Below are positions 52,085 to 61,249 of a DNA stretch of 64,000 nucleotides, piece by piece (within the stretch, counting starts at the first letter, position 1; every line of letters begins with the position of its first letter). The position numbers and the translations under genes are program-made. The DNA is from Clostridium_AM sp964554365 (GTDB lineage Bacteria > Bacillota > Clostridia > Clostridiales > Clostridiaceae). Under the pieces are notes generated by a model, which was not told the origin of the DNA, did not search any database, and saw only the letters and a list, made by a program, of their open reading frames with translations. Location of the stretch: the NCBI GenBank assembly GCA_964554365.1, contig CAZKOJ010000003.1:1-64000 (forward strand). Direction: 5' to 3'.

Positions 52085-52300
52085 TTAAACTTCTTCTATA
52101 CTTACTACATCATAACCTGCATCTTCAACAGCAAATTTTATATCTGCATCTTTAACCTCTTCATTAATTTCAATTATTGCTGTTTTTGCTTCTAAGTTAA
52201 CATCTACGCTAGTTACATTCTTAAGTTCCTCTAGCGCAACCTTAACGTGGTTAACACAATGTCCGCAGCTCATACCTTCAACTATAATTTTCTTTTTCAT
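52085..52300 (-). CDS. copZ: Copper chaperone CopZ
   Basis: 71 aa single HMA domain with the metal site GMSCGHCVNHVKVAL (two cysteines) and the ferredoxin-like ending FAVEDAGYDVVSIEEV. Delivers Cu(I) to CopA. Third gene of csoR-copA-copZ, 30 nt after copA; AGAGGGGAAATAAAAA precedes the ATG. Confidence 0.92.
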   Translation of the reverse strand: MKKKIIVEGMSCGHCVNHVKVALEELKNVTSVDVNLEAKTAIIEINEEVKDADIKFAVEDAGYDVVSIEEV

Positions 52301-52330
52301 TTTTTATTTCCCCTCTCTTTTATGAAATAT

Positions 52331-54781
52331 TTATTGTTCAGGCTTAAAGCCTTTCAACCTTAAAGCATTAGTTAACACTGATACAGAACTTAAGCTCATA
52401 GCTAGTGCTGCTATAATTGGATTTAAAAGTGGTCCTCCAAAGATGTATAGAACTCCCATGGCTACTGGTATACCTAATACATTGTAACCAAAGGCCCAGA
52501 ATAAATTCTCTTTAATATTTCTTATGGTTTTCTTACTTAATTGTATAGCTGTAACTACATCCATTAAGTCACTTTTCATAAGAACTATATCTGCTGATTC
52601 CATAGCTACATCTGTACCTGAACCTATTGCTATGCCTATATCTGCTTGCGCTAGTGCAGGCGCATCATTTATACCATCCCCTACCATAGCTACTTTTTTG
52701 TTTTCCCCTTGAAGCTTCTTAACGGCCTTTGCTTTATCTCCTGGCAATACTTCTGCAAGTACTCTATCTATACCAACTTGTTTTCCTATAGCTTCTGCTG
52801 TTCTCTTATTATCTCCCGTTATCATAGCTACTTCTATACCCATTTGATGCAGCTTTTCCACAGCTTTCTTACTATTTTCCTTTACTGTATCTGCTACTGC
52901 AATTATGCCTGATAGCTTTTCTTCCACAGCTATATACATAGGTGTTTTGCCTTCATTTGCTAGTGTATGAGAATTTTCTTCAAATTTATCTAATGCTATG
53001 TTTCTTTCATTCATAAGTTTTTTGTTTCCTAAAAGTATTTTCTTTTCATCTACCACAACTTCTATTCCATAACCTGGAATTGCTTTAAATAAACTTACTT
53101 TTTTAAACTCTAAACCTTTTTCCTCCGCACTTTTTACTATAGCATCTCCTAATGGATGTTCTGAGCCCTTTTCTGCCGAGGCAGCTATTTGAAGTAAATA
53201 TTCTTCATTTAGATCTCCTGCTGTAATTATATCTGTAACTTTAGGCTTTCCTTCTGTAATAGTCCCTGTTTTATCAAAAACCACAGTTTGTATTTTGTGA
53301 GCTGTTTCTAATGCGCCTCCACTTTTTATAAGCACTCCATACTCAGCACCTTTTCCTGTACCTACCATTATAGCTGTAGGAGTAGCTAGCCCAAGTGCAC
53401 ACGGACAAGCTATTACTAGCACTGAAATAAATATAGTAAGTGCAAACACTCCTGTTTCTCCATACATATACCATGAAGCAGCTCCAATTACCGCTAAAGC
53501 TATTACTACAGGTACAAAATAGCTGGATATAACATCTGCCATTTTAGCTATAGGCGCTTTAGAACCTTGCGCTTCTTCTACTAATTTTATAATCTGAGCT
53601 AGTGCTGTATCCTTTCCAACTCTTGTAGCTTTATATTTTATGGAACCATTTTTATTTATACTTGCACCTATAATTTTGTCTCCTGCAGCCTTTTCCACAG
53701 GTATACTTTCTCCTGTAAGCATGGACTCATCTACTGAAGTAATTCCTTCCACCACTTGCCCGTCTACAGGAATTTTTTCTCCTGGTTTTACTATTACTAC
53801 ATCACCAACTTCTACTTCATCTATAGGAATTTCCATTTCAACATTATTTCTTACTATAGTAGCTGTTTTTGGCGTAAGACCCATAAGTTTTTTTATAGCC
53901 TCAGAGGTTTTTCCTTTAGCTACCGATTCTAGATACTTTCCTAAAGTTATAAGAGTAAGTATAACTCCTGCTGATTCAAAATATAATTCATAGTCTACAT
54001 TTCCATTTAAAATTTGATACACTGAAAAACTACTGTATAAAAATGCTGCTGATGTACCTATTGCTATAAGTGAATCCATATTAGGGCTTTTTCTAAATAA
54101 AGATTTAAAACCTATTGTAAAATATTTTCTTCCTACAAATATAACTGGTATAACAAGCATGAGTTGTACTATTGCAAAAGGTTTTGGATACAACATAGGA
54201 TCTATAACTTCTGGAAGCACATAGTTTAACTTTTCTGCTAACATAGGCCCCATGGCTATTATAAGTAACGGCACCGCAAATATTGCAGATATTACAAATC
54301 TATTCCATAAACTCTTTATTTCTTTTTCTTTTCTTTCCTTATCCTGGTCTATACTAGTTTCTTCTTCTACTGCTTTGTATCCAGCCTTTTCTATTGCTGT
54401 TTTTATATCAGCTACTTTTACCTTAGAAATTTCAAAGTTTACATTTAGTTTCTCAGTTGCAAAATTTACATTAGCATCTATTACTCCATCTAACTTTTTA
54501 ACAGCTCTTTCTGCTGCTTTAGCGCAAGCTGCACAAGTCATTCCTTGTATTTTTAAGGTTTTATTTGAACTTGGCACTAAAGCCTTATATCCTGCTTTTT
54601 CTATCTTTTCTTGTATCTGTTCTATTGTAACCTTTGAATCATCAAAACTTATATTTAAATTTTCTGTAGCAAAGTTTACATCAGCTTCTATTACTCCATC
54701 TAACTTTTTTGAAGCTCTTTCTACAGCTTTAGCACAAGCTGCACAAGTCATTCCCTCTATTTTAAGTACTTTATTACTCAT
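52331..54781 (-). CDS. copA: Copper-exporting P1B-type ATPase CopA
   Basis: 816 aa. Two N-terminal HMA domains (GMTCAACAKAVERA and GMTCAACAKAAERA, residues ~2-70 and ~76-145), eight membrane helices, the A-domain TGES loop (DESMLTGESIPVEK), the ion-binding CPC in VIACPCALGLATPTA, the phosphorylation site DKTGTITEGKP, HP in GSEHPLGDAI, and the hinge GDGINDAPAL. Pumps Cu(I) out of the cytoplasm. The two HMA domains are close duplicates. Confidence 0.95.
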   Translation of the reverse strand: MSNKVLKIEGMTCAACAKAVERASKKLDGVIEADVNFATENLNISFDDSKVTIEQIQEKIEKAGYKALVPSSNKTLKIQGMTCAACAKAAERAVKKLDGVIDANVNFATEKLNVNFEISKVKVADIKTAIEKAGYKAVEEETSIDQDKERKEKEIKSLWNRFVISAIFAVPLLIIAMGPMLAEKLNYVLPEVIDPMLYPKPFAIVQLMLVIPVIFVGRKYFTIGFKSLFRKSPNMDSLIAIGTSAAFLYSSFSVYQILNGNVDYELYFESAGVILTLITLGKYLESVAKGKTSEAIKKLMGLTPKTATIVRNNVEMEIPIDEVEVGDVVIVKPGEKIPVDGQVVEGITSVDESMLTGESIPVEKAAGDKIIGASINKNGSIKYKATRVGKDTALAQIIKLVEEAQGSKAPIAKMADVISSYFVPVVIALAVIGAASWYMYGETGVFALTIFISVLVIACPCALGLATPTAIMVGTGKGAEYGVLIKSGGALETAHKIQTVVFDKTGTITEGKPKVTDIITAGDLNEEYLLQIAASAEKGSEHPLGDAIVKSAEEKGLEFKKVSLFKAIPGYGIEVVVDEKKILLGNKKLMNERNIALDKFEENSHTLANEGKTPMYIAVEEKLSGIIAVADTVKENSKKAVEKLHQMGIEVAMITGDNKRTAEAIGKQVGIDRVLAEVLPGDKAKAVKKLQGENKKVAMVGDGINDAPALAQADIGIAIGSGTDVAMESADIVLMKSDLMDVVTAIQLSKKTIRNIKENLFWAFGYNVLGIPVAMGVLYIFGGPLLNPIIAALAMSLSSVSVLTNALRLKGFKPEQ

Positions 54782-54834
54782 ACCTTTTCCCTCCCCTTAG
54801 ACATCTCTGAGTTGTTATTTTTTCAGGTGCCTTA

Positions 54835-55101
54835 TCAATCTTTTAATAATTTAGAAAGCAAGTCTATTATTTCATCTATCTTCTGCTCTCCAGCATCATG
54901 GATAAATGCATCCTTTACACAATGATTAAGATGTTGTTTTAGTATAAGCAAATTTGCTTTCTTCAAAAGAGATTGTGCTGCTACTATTTGATTAGATATA
55001 TCCATGCAATATCTTCCATCTTCTATCATTTTTATTATGCCCTCAATCTGTCCTTTTGATGTTTTTAATGATTGTAGCGCCTTTTTCTTTTCTTCGTTCA
55101 T
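54835..55101 (-). CDS. csoR: CsoR-type copper-sensing repressor
   Basis: 88 aa four-helix protein of the DUF156/CsoR family. The Cu(I) ligands C32, H57 and C61 (YCMDIS and HLNHC) are spaced as in known CsoR (Cys-25-His-4-Cys), which favours copper over the Cys-His-x-Cys formaldehyde sensors. GGAGGGAGG precedes the ATG. It represses its own operon through the site at 55115-55131. Confidence 0.92.
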   Translation of the reverse strand: MNEEKKKALQSLKTSKGQIEGIIKMIEDGRYCMDISNQIVAAQSLLKKANLLILKQHLNHCVKDAFIHDAGEQKIDEIIDLLSKLLKD

Positions 55102-55114
55102 AAATTTCCTCCCT

Positions 55115-55131
55115 CCACCCCTGGGGGGTGG
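55115..55131. promoter_or_regulatory. CsoR operator
   Basis: CCACCCC-TGG-GGGGTGG is a near-perfect G/C-rich palindrome in AT-rich DNA directly upstream of csoR, fitting the CsoR consensus (TACCCC...GGGGTA type). Confidence 0.8.
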
Positions 55132-55148
55132 TATATGTTTTGTTAAAA

Positions 55149-55177
55149 AGCTATTGAACTAACTAGTTTCAATAGCT
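55149..55177 (-). terminator. Terminator of the lipoprotein gene
   Basis: AGCTATTGAA and TTCAATAGCT form a perfect 10-bp stem, followed on the minus strand by TTTTT. It separates the lipoprotein gene from the csoR promoter. Confidence 0.7.
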
Positions 55178-55291
55178 GAAAACTACTATACATATATTTC
55201 TATAATATTATTATATCAGTTTTATAATATATTTACTATACCTATTTTAAGGGAGTAGTCTGAAAATTTATAAAGAATGCATAAATTTGTA

Positions 55292-56011
55292 TTATTTATT
55301 TAATTTAAAAACTTTTATAATTTGGTCAGGATTTTTTCCCATACCAGTATTGTCATCTCCAGCTTCTTTAAATATCCAACCTGTGTCTTGTAATTTTTTA
55401 ACATCCAATCCAGCCTTAACAAGAGGCTCTGCTTTAATTACAAAAGTCATATCTGCATCATTTAAACCAATCTTTTCTGTCCATTGTACCTCATTTCCTT
55501 CTTCCATCGTTAATCTATAATGCTGTTGTTCTTTGTGATATTTAACTAATTTAGAATCTCCATTTAAAAGTCTTCTAAAAGCATCTTCTGATCCATTAGA
55601 ATTTTCTTTCTTATCACTTACATTATACGGCTTAATTAAAAGATTAGGTAAGTCAACGCCTTCATCTCTTCCTGCAGGTTTAAATAACCACTGATTTTTG
55701 TCTAACTTATTAACATCTAATCCTGCCTTTATTAAAGGATCTGCTAACATTACCATTGCAAAGTCTGCTTTATTGGCTGAAGTATCCTTTGTCCATTCAA
55801 ACTTCTCACCTGTAGGCATTTTAAATCCCCAATGAGACAATGCTTTATGAAAGCCTTTTTTGTCTGGATAAGTTTTTACTATAGTATTAAATGAATTAAT
55901 GGCTCCTTCCGTTTCATTATTTTTTGTCTCTGATGCCCTGCCACATCCTGCTAATGATAAAACAGAAATTGATAGAATCAAAGCTGTTACTATTCTCTTT
56001 GTTCTTTTCAT
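55292..56011 (-). CDS. Lipoprotein with two internal repeat domains
   Basis: 239 aa. Lipobox VLSLAGC with C23, then two ~95-residue copies of one domain. Copy 1 has LADPLIKAGLDVNKL and NQWLFKPAG; copy 2 has KAEPLVKAGLDVKKL and TGWIFKEAG. Both also share a P/E-x-x-E-x-Q/F-E-WT motif. Anchored on the outside of the membrane. No function is known to me for this domain. Monocistronic. Confidence 0.8.
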   Translation of the reverse strand: MKRTKRIVTALILSISVLSLAGCGRASETKNNETEGAINSFNTIVKTYPDKKGFHKALSHWGFKMPTGEKFEWTKDTSANKADFAMVMLADPLIKAGLDVNKLDKNQWLFKPAGRDEGVDLPNLLIKPYNVSDKKENSNGSEDAFRRLLNGDSKLVKYHKEQQHYRLTMEEGNEVQWTEKIGLNDADMTFVIKAEPLVKAGLDVKKLQDTGWIFKEAGDDNTGMGKNPDQIIKVFKLNK

Positions 56012-56086
56012 AAAATCTAAATCCTCCCTATTATGTTCTTATGTTAATAGTACAGTTGTAATATAAAGATTTTATGAAGAAAAGTA

Positions 56087-56123
56087 AAATTCAGATGAAA
56101 TTATATAAATTCCATCTGAATTT
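56087..56123 (-). terminator. Hairpin after the first NlpC/P60 gene
   Basis: AAATTCAGATG and CATCTGAATTT pair around a 15-nt AT loop, ~90 nt past the stop; the tail is AT-rich. Confidence 0.5.
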
Positions 56124-56213
56124 CAACTTAATTTTTATGTGATGGTGTCAAGACCCCATCTGAAATCAATAACTCTATTTATAACTTGTCCATATAAAAA
56201 TATGTATGTATTC

Positions 56214-57299
56214 TTATTTTACTCTTCTAGCTGTTAAATAATCGCCTCTGCCAAGAGTTGAAATTTTAATTACGTCTCCTGTGTGAGGTGCATGTATGTA
56301 ACTATCATTACCTACGTAAATTCCCACATGATGAGGGTTGCTTGATGTACCAAAGAACACTAAATCTCCTGGTTGAAGATTATCTCTTGATACTTGAGTT
56401 CCATCATTTATTTGATCAAAAGTAGTTCTTCCAATTGATACGCCAAAGTGAGCATACACATATTGAGTAAATCCAGAACAATCAAAGCCCGGGTTAGGTG
56501 AAGTTCCACCCCAAACATAAGGAGTTCCTAAAAAGTTTGAAGCATATGCTATAATATTGTTGCTGCTTATACTTGCTGATCCTCCTCTAGATGGATTAAC
56601 TTTAGGAGCTTCTTTTCTTATATCCGCCACTTGCTTTGCTGCACTGTTTACTGCCGCTTCACTTTTTGCTGCAGCTTCACTTTTTTTAGCCATAGCATAT
56701 AATTTTTGTTTGTTTTTAGCTTCTGCTATTAACTTTTTTTGTTCTTCTTTGTTTTTATTAAGATTCGTTAACTTCTTTTCATTGTCTGACTTTAATGCTA
56801 GTAATTTATTGTTTTCACTAATTAAGGCTTGTTTTTTTGTATTGATGTCTTTTTGTTTAACCTTAAATTTTTCTATAACTTTTTTATCATAGTCTATAAC
56901 TTTCGTTACTACATCAACTCTTCCTATGAAGTCCCCAATTCCCTTTGAATCTAGCAATACACTTAAATATCCCTCTGATCCATTTACATACATTGCTCTT
57001 ATTCTTTTATTGAACAACTCTTGTTCATTTTTTATGTTTTTTTCTGATTCCTTAAGTTTAACCTCTGTAGTTTTTATATCTTTTTGAGTTGTAGTTATTT
57101 TATTTTTGTTTTGTTCTATTTTATTTAGTACATCTTCTATCTGGTTGTCCAATTTTTCCATGTTCATTTCCATACTTTCAACCTGTACCTTTGGATCCTC
57201 ACTGTTTGTTGATGATGGTTTTGCTGAAACTGCACCGTTAGTTGCTAAAATTATTAACAAGGTTGCTACAAATATTTTTGTTTTCTTCATTATCATCAC
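56214..57299 (-). CDS. NlpC/P60 endopeptidase with N-terminal coiled coil (paralogue A)
   Basis: 361 aa. Signal peptide (~1-27, IFVATLLIILATNGAVSAKP), long coiled coil (~35-235, CwlO/RipA-like), Ala/Lys-rich linker (KSEAAAKSEAAVNSA), then the NlpC/P60 domain (~250-361). It carries the catalytic Cys in NPGFDCSGFTQYV, His in NPHHVGIYVGND and the third polar residue in YIHAPHTGDVIKIS. A D,L-endopeptidase cutting peptidoglycan stem peptides. It lies 140 nt downstream of the kinase gene, and a paralogue lies on the other side of the two-component genes. Confidence 0.92.
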   Translation of the reverse strand: MMIMKKTKIFVATLLIILATNGAVSAKPSSTNSEDPKVQVESMEMNMEKLDNQIEDVLNKIEQNKNKITTTQKDIKTTEVKLKESEKNIKNEQELFNKRIRAMYVNGSEGYLSVLLDSKGIGDFIGRVDVVTKVIDYDKKVIEKFKVKQKDINTKKQALISENNKLLALKSDNEKKLTNLNKNKEEQKKLIAEAKNKQKLYAMAKKSEAAAKSEAAVNSAAKQVADIRKEAPKVNPSRGGSASISSNNIIAYASNFLGTPYVWGGTSPNPGFDCSGFTQYVYAHFGVSIGRTTFDQINDGTQVSRDNLQPGDLVFFGTSSNPHHVGIYVGNDSYIHAPHTGDVIKISTLGRGDYLTARRVK

Positions 57300-57439
57300 T
57301 CCTGTTTTTGTATATTATTACTGTTAATTTTTTGCCATTAAGACATTATAACATTATACACATTAAGTGTGTAGATTTTGTAAAGAAACTTTGAACATTC
57401 TGTTTACAAAAATATAAAAAAGAGGAGCTATAAACTCCT

Positions 57440-58810
57440 CTACATAGTAAAATGTATTGTAAATACAGCTCCCTTACCTAATTCACTTTCTACCTGAATA
57501 CTAGCTGAATGCATTATTAATATATTTTTTACAATGGTAAGTCCTATACCACTGCCTTCTATTTTATTTCTACTCTTATCGCCTCTATAAAGTCTTTCAA
57601 ATATGAAAGGTAAGTCTTCTTCACTTATTCCCATACCATTATCCCTTATACGGACAATTATTCCATTTGGGTCATCGGTAAGATTTACCCATATTTTTCC
57701 TTGTTCCCTAGTAAATTTCATTGCATTAGATAAAAGATTAATAAATACTTGCTTTAACTTGTTAATGTCACCCATTATTTCATAATCTTTATTTGGCCTC
57801 ACATTAAAAATAAGTTCTATATTTTTCTCTTTTAAAAGTAATGAAAAATCTTCACACACAGAAGTTAATAGCTGTTCTAAAGAAAATTTTTCTTTATTAA
57901 GTAAACCTTTTTCTTCTTCCGTTTCTACTTCTTTTAATACATTCAAATTATCCAAAAGTTTACTAAATCTAATAACCTCTTCATTAAGGGATACAAGTCC
58001 CTGTGAAGTTATTGGAAAGATTCCATCAATCATAGCCTCTAAATTATTTTGTAGTATATTTAAAGGCGTCCTTATTTCGTGAGATATATCAGATACTAGT
58101 CTCTTTCTAAGTTGCTCTTGTTGTTTAAGTTTTTCACCTAATGAATTTATACTGTTTTTTAAGTTTTCTAACTCTACTATATCTGTTACTTCAGTATATC
58201 TTGCGCTATAATCTCCCCCTGAAAGACATACCGATACATTTGACACCCCTCTTATAGGTCTAGAAAATTGTTTTGAAATACGAAGGCTTATTAATATAAC
58301 TATGATTAAAGTTATAAATATACTAATTCCTATACCTTTATTTACAGAGTTTTTAAAATTCAAGTCTTCTTTTGACATTAAAACTGATGAGTATTGACCT
58401 ATTCTAACATAACCTACAATTTTATCTTCATATTTAATTGGGAAGTCATTTGAATTATAAACTCCATCACTCTCACTTCTCATTATTGCCATATGGTCTT
58501 TTGCTTTAATATCATCAGGGTTCATTGTCCATATTAAAATTTTATCTTTATCTAAAAGGCTTAAACAGTAATTACTCATATAGGCTTCATGTCTCATTTC
58601 TACTCCAGAATTTTCCGTCCATTTTTTGTCTCTTTTATATATTTCTTTAAAATATTGCACTAATCTTTCATTTCTTTTATTTTGGGTATCCACCATATAC
58701 TTATTAAATTTATAATTTATAGTAAAGTTAACAAATAAAAATGTAATCATTGTGGCCATAATAGAGCAAATTAAAATTATAATACTTAATTTTTTTCTAA
58801 TAGAATACAT
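57440..58810 (-). CDS. Sensor histidine kinase (BaeS-like)
   Basis: 456 aa. Helix ~10-30, a ~130-residue extracytoplasmic sensor, second helix (~153-172), HAMP, HisKA with SHEIRTPLNILQNNLEAM and a HATPase with RNKIEGSGIGLTIVKNIL. It touches the regulator gene (start at its stop), so the pair is co-expressed. Placed between two cell-wall hydrolase genes, it probably senses envelope state. Confidence 0.93.
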   Translation of the reverse strand: MYSIRKKLSIIILICSIMATMITFLFVNFTINYKFNKYMVDTQNKRNERLVQYFKEIYKRDKKWTENSGVEMRHEAYMSNYCLSLLDKDKILIWTMNPDDIKAKDHMAIMRSESDGVYNSNDFPIKYEDKIVGYVRIGQYSSVLMSKEDLNFKNSVNKGIGISIFITLIIVILISLRISKQFSRPIRGVSNVSVCLSGGDYSARYTEVTDIVELENLKNSINSLGEKLKQQEQLRKRLVSDISHEIRTPLNILQNNLEAMIDGIFPITSQGLVSLNEEVIRFSKLLDNLNVLKEVETEEEKGLLNKEKFSLEQLLTSVCEDFSLLLKEKNIELIFNVRPNKDYEIMGDINKLKQVFINLLSNAMKFTREQGKIWVNLTDDPNGIIVRIRDNGMGISEEDLPFIFERLYRGDKSRNKIEGSGIGLTIVKNILIMHSASIQVESELGKGAVFTIHFTM

Positions 58811-59493
58811 TAACTTTCACCACCAAATTTATATCCTAATCTAGTTACAGTTAAAATATAAGCAGGATTTCTACTATCTTGTTCTATTTTCTTTCTAATA
58901 TTTTTTATATGCACATCTACAGTTCTATCAAATCCTTCAAAATCTATTCCAAAAACCTTTTCTATAAGCTGATCCCTACTAAGTACCCTTCCCTTATTTG
59001 CTGCAAGAACATAAAGAATATCAAATTCATTTGGAGTTAAGGCCACTTCTTTTCCTTTAACCATTAAAACTCTACTTTGTTTATCAATTTGAAATTCTCC
59101 ACTATTAAAGGATAAAATAGACGTTTCATTTTCACCTAGTCTCCTAAATAAGGCATTAACTCTAGCAGTAAGTTCCCGTGGACTTACTGGCTTTACTAAA
59201 TATTCATCTGCACCTATATTTAAACCTTCTATTCTGTCATTTAAAGTTGATTTGGCAGTAAGTATAAAAATATGTACCTGTGATATTTCTCTTAAAGTTT
59301 TACATACCTGTTCTCCTTCAATGTCTGGAAGCATCAAATCTAATAATACCAATTTAAAATCTATAGAATTAAACAATTTTATTCCTTCTAAACCACTTGC
59401 AGTACAGTAAACTTTATAGCCTTGTTTTTCTAAATAAGCCTTTATAACACTAGATATTTTTTCTTCATCCTCTATTACTAAAATATTATTCAT
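58810..59493 (-). CDS. OmpR-family response regulator
   Basis: 227 aa. Receiver with IEDEEK, phospho-acceptor in LVLLDLMLPDIEGEQV, TAKSTLNDR and Lys in YLVKPVSPREL; winged helix with TPNEFDILYVLAANKGRVLS and VDVHIKNIRKKIEQD. GAGGTGATTTT precedes the ATG. Its leader contains a 33-nt inverted repeat (59535-59567). Confidence 0.93.
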   Translation of the reverse strand: MNNILVIEDEEKISSVIKAYLEKQGYKVYCTASGLEGIKLFNSIDFKLVLLDLMLPDIEGEQVCKTLREISQVHIFILTAKSTLNDRIEGLNIGADEYLVKPVSPRELTARVNALFRRLGENETSILSFNSGEFQIDKQSRVLMVKGKEVALTPNEFDILYVLAANKGRVLSRDQLIEKVFGIDFEGFDRTVDVHIKNIRKKIEQDSRNPAYILTVTRLGYKFGGES

Positions 59494-59534
59494 AAAATCA
59501 CCTCAACTAATATAAAATTTGTGGAATGTAAACT

Positions 59535-59567
59535 ACAGATAAATAAAGTTTTACTTCATTTATCTGT
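59535..59567 (-). promoter_or_regulatory. Hairpin in the leader of the second two-component operon
   Basis: ACAGATAAAT and ATTTATCTGT form a perfect 10-bp stem ~45-75 nt upstream of the regulator ATG. No T-run follows; it may be a regulatory RNA structure or a regulator-binding dyad. Confidence 0.4.
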
Positions 59568-59618
59568 ATCTTAACACATGTATAATAATATATTCCTATT
59601 AACCATATCATTTATATT

Positions 59619-59640
59619 TGAAGTTTTTATGAAGATTAAA
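59619..59640 (-). promoter_or_regulatory. Possible 11-bp direct-repeat regulator box
   Basis: TTTAATCTTCA and TAAAAACTTCA are abutting 11-bp units sharing AA-x-CTTCA on the minus strand, upstream of the second response regulator. Periodicity fits an OmpR-type site, but no clear -10 follows at the expected distance. Confidence 0.3.
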
Positions 59641-59730
59641 CTTAAGTTAAAATCTCATTATAAACAGAGTTCTTGATTTCAGGTCAGGTTTGAGTGTTAG
59701 TGTGGTACTAATCAGATAAATTTTCAAAAT

Positions 59731-59764
59731 AAAAATCCATATTCAAACGAATACGGATTTTTTA
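59731..59764 (-). terminator. Terminator of NlpC/P60 paralogue B
   Basis: AAAATCCGTATTC and GAATATGGATTTTT pair around GTTT on the minus strand, ending in a T-run. Confidence 0.8.
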
Positions 59765-59779
59765 TGTAATATTTTAAAT

Positions 59780-60775
59780 TTATTTTACTCTTCTACCTGT
59801 TAAAAAGTCACTTCTATTGAGAGGTGAAACTTTAACTGAGTCACCTGTATGAGGCGCATGAATATACATTCCATTTCCTGTATATATACCTACATGATGA
59901 GGATTGCTTGAACTTCCAAACAAAACAAGATCTCCTGGTTGAAGCTGATCTCTAGATACAGCACTACCATCATTTATTTGTTCGAAAGTAGTTCTTCCAA
60001 GTCCAATACCAAATTTTGCAAATACGTATTGTGTAAATCCTGAACAATCAAAGCCTGAAGGAGAAGTTCCTCCCCAAAGATAAGGAGTTCCTATAAAACC
60101 ATATGCATAACTAACTATAGCGTTACTTGAAGCAGAAGGTGTAACTGAACTTGATCCTCTTGATAAGCTTGTCCTAGATACTGCCGATGCATATACCTGT
60201 TGTTGCTTTTTTGATTCAGTTATTAATTTTTTTTGAGCTTCCTTATCTGCATTAAGCTTGACAAGTTTTTTTTCATTGTCTGATTTTAACACTAGTAATT
60301 TGGAATTTTTTTCATTTAAGCTTTTCTTTTCTGCATTAATCTTTTGTTTTTTATTATTCAAAGAAGCAATTGCTTTGTTGTCAAAATCCATCACTTTTTT
60401 AATAGCATCCAATCTCCATGCAAAATCACCTAAATCTTTTGACTCTAGAATAACTTGTAAATATCCATCTGATCCATTTATGTACGCTGCTCTTACTCTT
60501 TTTCTAAGTATATCTTCGCGTTCTTTTATTCCAGTGTCATTATCTTTTAATTGTTTTTCTAATGATTTTATATCATTTGCAGTTTTAGCTATCTCTTTTT
60601 TATTATCTTCTGATTTTTTTAATGTACTTTCTATTTCGTTGTCCAACTTTTCTATGCTCACATTAACAGTACTATCTTTAGATGCTTCACCTGATGATGG
60701 TTTTGCTAAAACTGAAGTTCCCATTAAAAGTATGGTGGCTAAAGTTGCAGTAACAAATTTTGCTATCTTCTTCAA
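59780..60775 (-). CDS. NlpC/P60 endopeptidase with N-terminal coiled coil (paralogue B)
   Basis: 331 aa, close in plan to paralogue A: signal peptide (~1-25, VTATLATILLMGTSVLAKP), coiled coil (~35-200), Ser-rich linker (RTSLSRGSSSVTPSASS), and NlpC/P60 with catalytic SGFDCSGFTQYVFAKFG, NPHHVGIYTGNG and IHAPHTGDS. The linker lacks A's Ala/Lys stretch. TCAAAGGGGAGA precedes the ATG. It has its own terminator upstream of the two-component genes, so it is separately transcribed. Confidence 0.92.
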   Translation of the reverse strand: MKKIAKFVTATLATILLMGTSVLAKPSSGEASKDSTVNVSIEKLDNEIESTLKKSEDNKKEIAKTANDIKSLEKQLKDNDTGIKEREDILRKRVRAAYINGSDGYLQVILESKDLGDFAWRLDAIKKVMDFDNKAIASLNNKKQKINAEKKSLNEKNSKLLVLKSDNEKKLVKLNADKEAQKKLITESKKQQQVYASAVSRTSLSRGSSSVTPSASSNAIVSYAYGFIGTPYLWGGTSPSGFDCSGFTQYVFAKFGIGLGRTTFEQINDGSAVSRDQLQPGDLVLFGSSSNPHHVGIYTGNGMYIHAPHTGDSVKVSPLNRSDFLTGRRVK

Positions 60776-60896
60776 TAATATCTCCCCTTTGACTTTGTTT
60801 TTAATATTTTGACTTAAAATTCAGTCAATCTTGAATATTATATCATAAAATGGCAGAATAAAAAAGTTTTATTAGAAATTTTGTATAAAAAATTGT

Positions 60897-60932
60897 ATTG
60901 CCTTCTAAGTATAATTTCACCTAGAAGGCAAT
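60897..60932 (-). terminator. Terminator of the ferredoxin gene
   Basis: ATTGCCTTCTA and TAGAAGGCAAT form a perfect 11-bp stem; ACAATTTTTT follows on the minus strand. Confidence 0.8.
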
Positions 60933-60940
60933 GTAACTTG

Positions 60941-61129
60941 CTATTTTATTGATATCGCATTTACAGGACACTGATCCTCTGCTTCCTTTGCACTCTCTTC
61001 TACCTCTGCTGGAACTGCATCTTCTATTGCTTTTGCTTTACCATCATCATCCATTTCAAACACTTCTGGACACACTGATGGACATATTCCACATCCTATA
61101 CAAGTATCTTTATCAACATAAGCTTTCAT
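60941..61129 (-). CDS. Single-cluster [4Fe-4S] ferredoxin
   Basis: 62 aa. Cluster ligands C10, C13 and C16 (DTCIGCGICPSVCPEVFEM) and C54 (EDQCPVNAISIK). C20 is a leftover of the second cluster motif of 2[4Fe-4S] ferredoxins, and could form a disulfide. Acidic, soluble electron carrier for anaerobic metabolism. GGAGGAAAAATAATT precedes the ATG. Monocistronic. Confidence 0.92.
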   Translation of the reverse strand: MKAYVDKDTCIGCGICPSVCPEVFEMDDDGKAKAIEDAVPAEVEESAKEAEDQCPVNAISIK

Positions 61130-61249
61130 AATTATTTTTCCTCCTTTAGGTTGTTATTTTTAAGCTAAGTAAGTTCTAGTTATAACTAAAAGCTTAATTT
61201 CAATAGCTCTCATTTATTTTTCCTACTTTTCAAATTTCAATACATAAAC

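Noticed and set aside
60949..61131. Plus-strand His/Leu-rich ORF opposite the ferredoxin
   Set aside because: A reverse-strand shadow of the acidic ferredoxin codons, without a ribosome-binding site.
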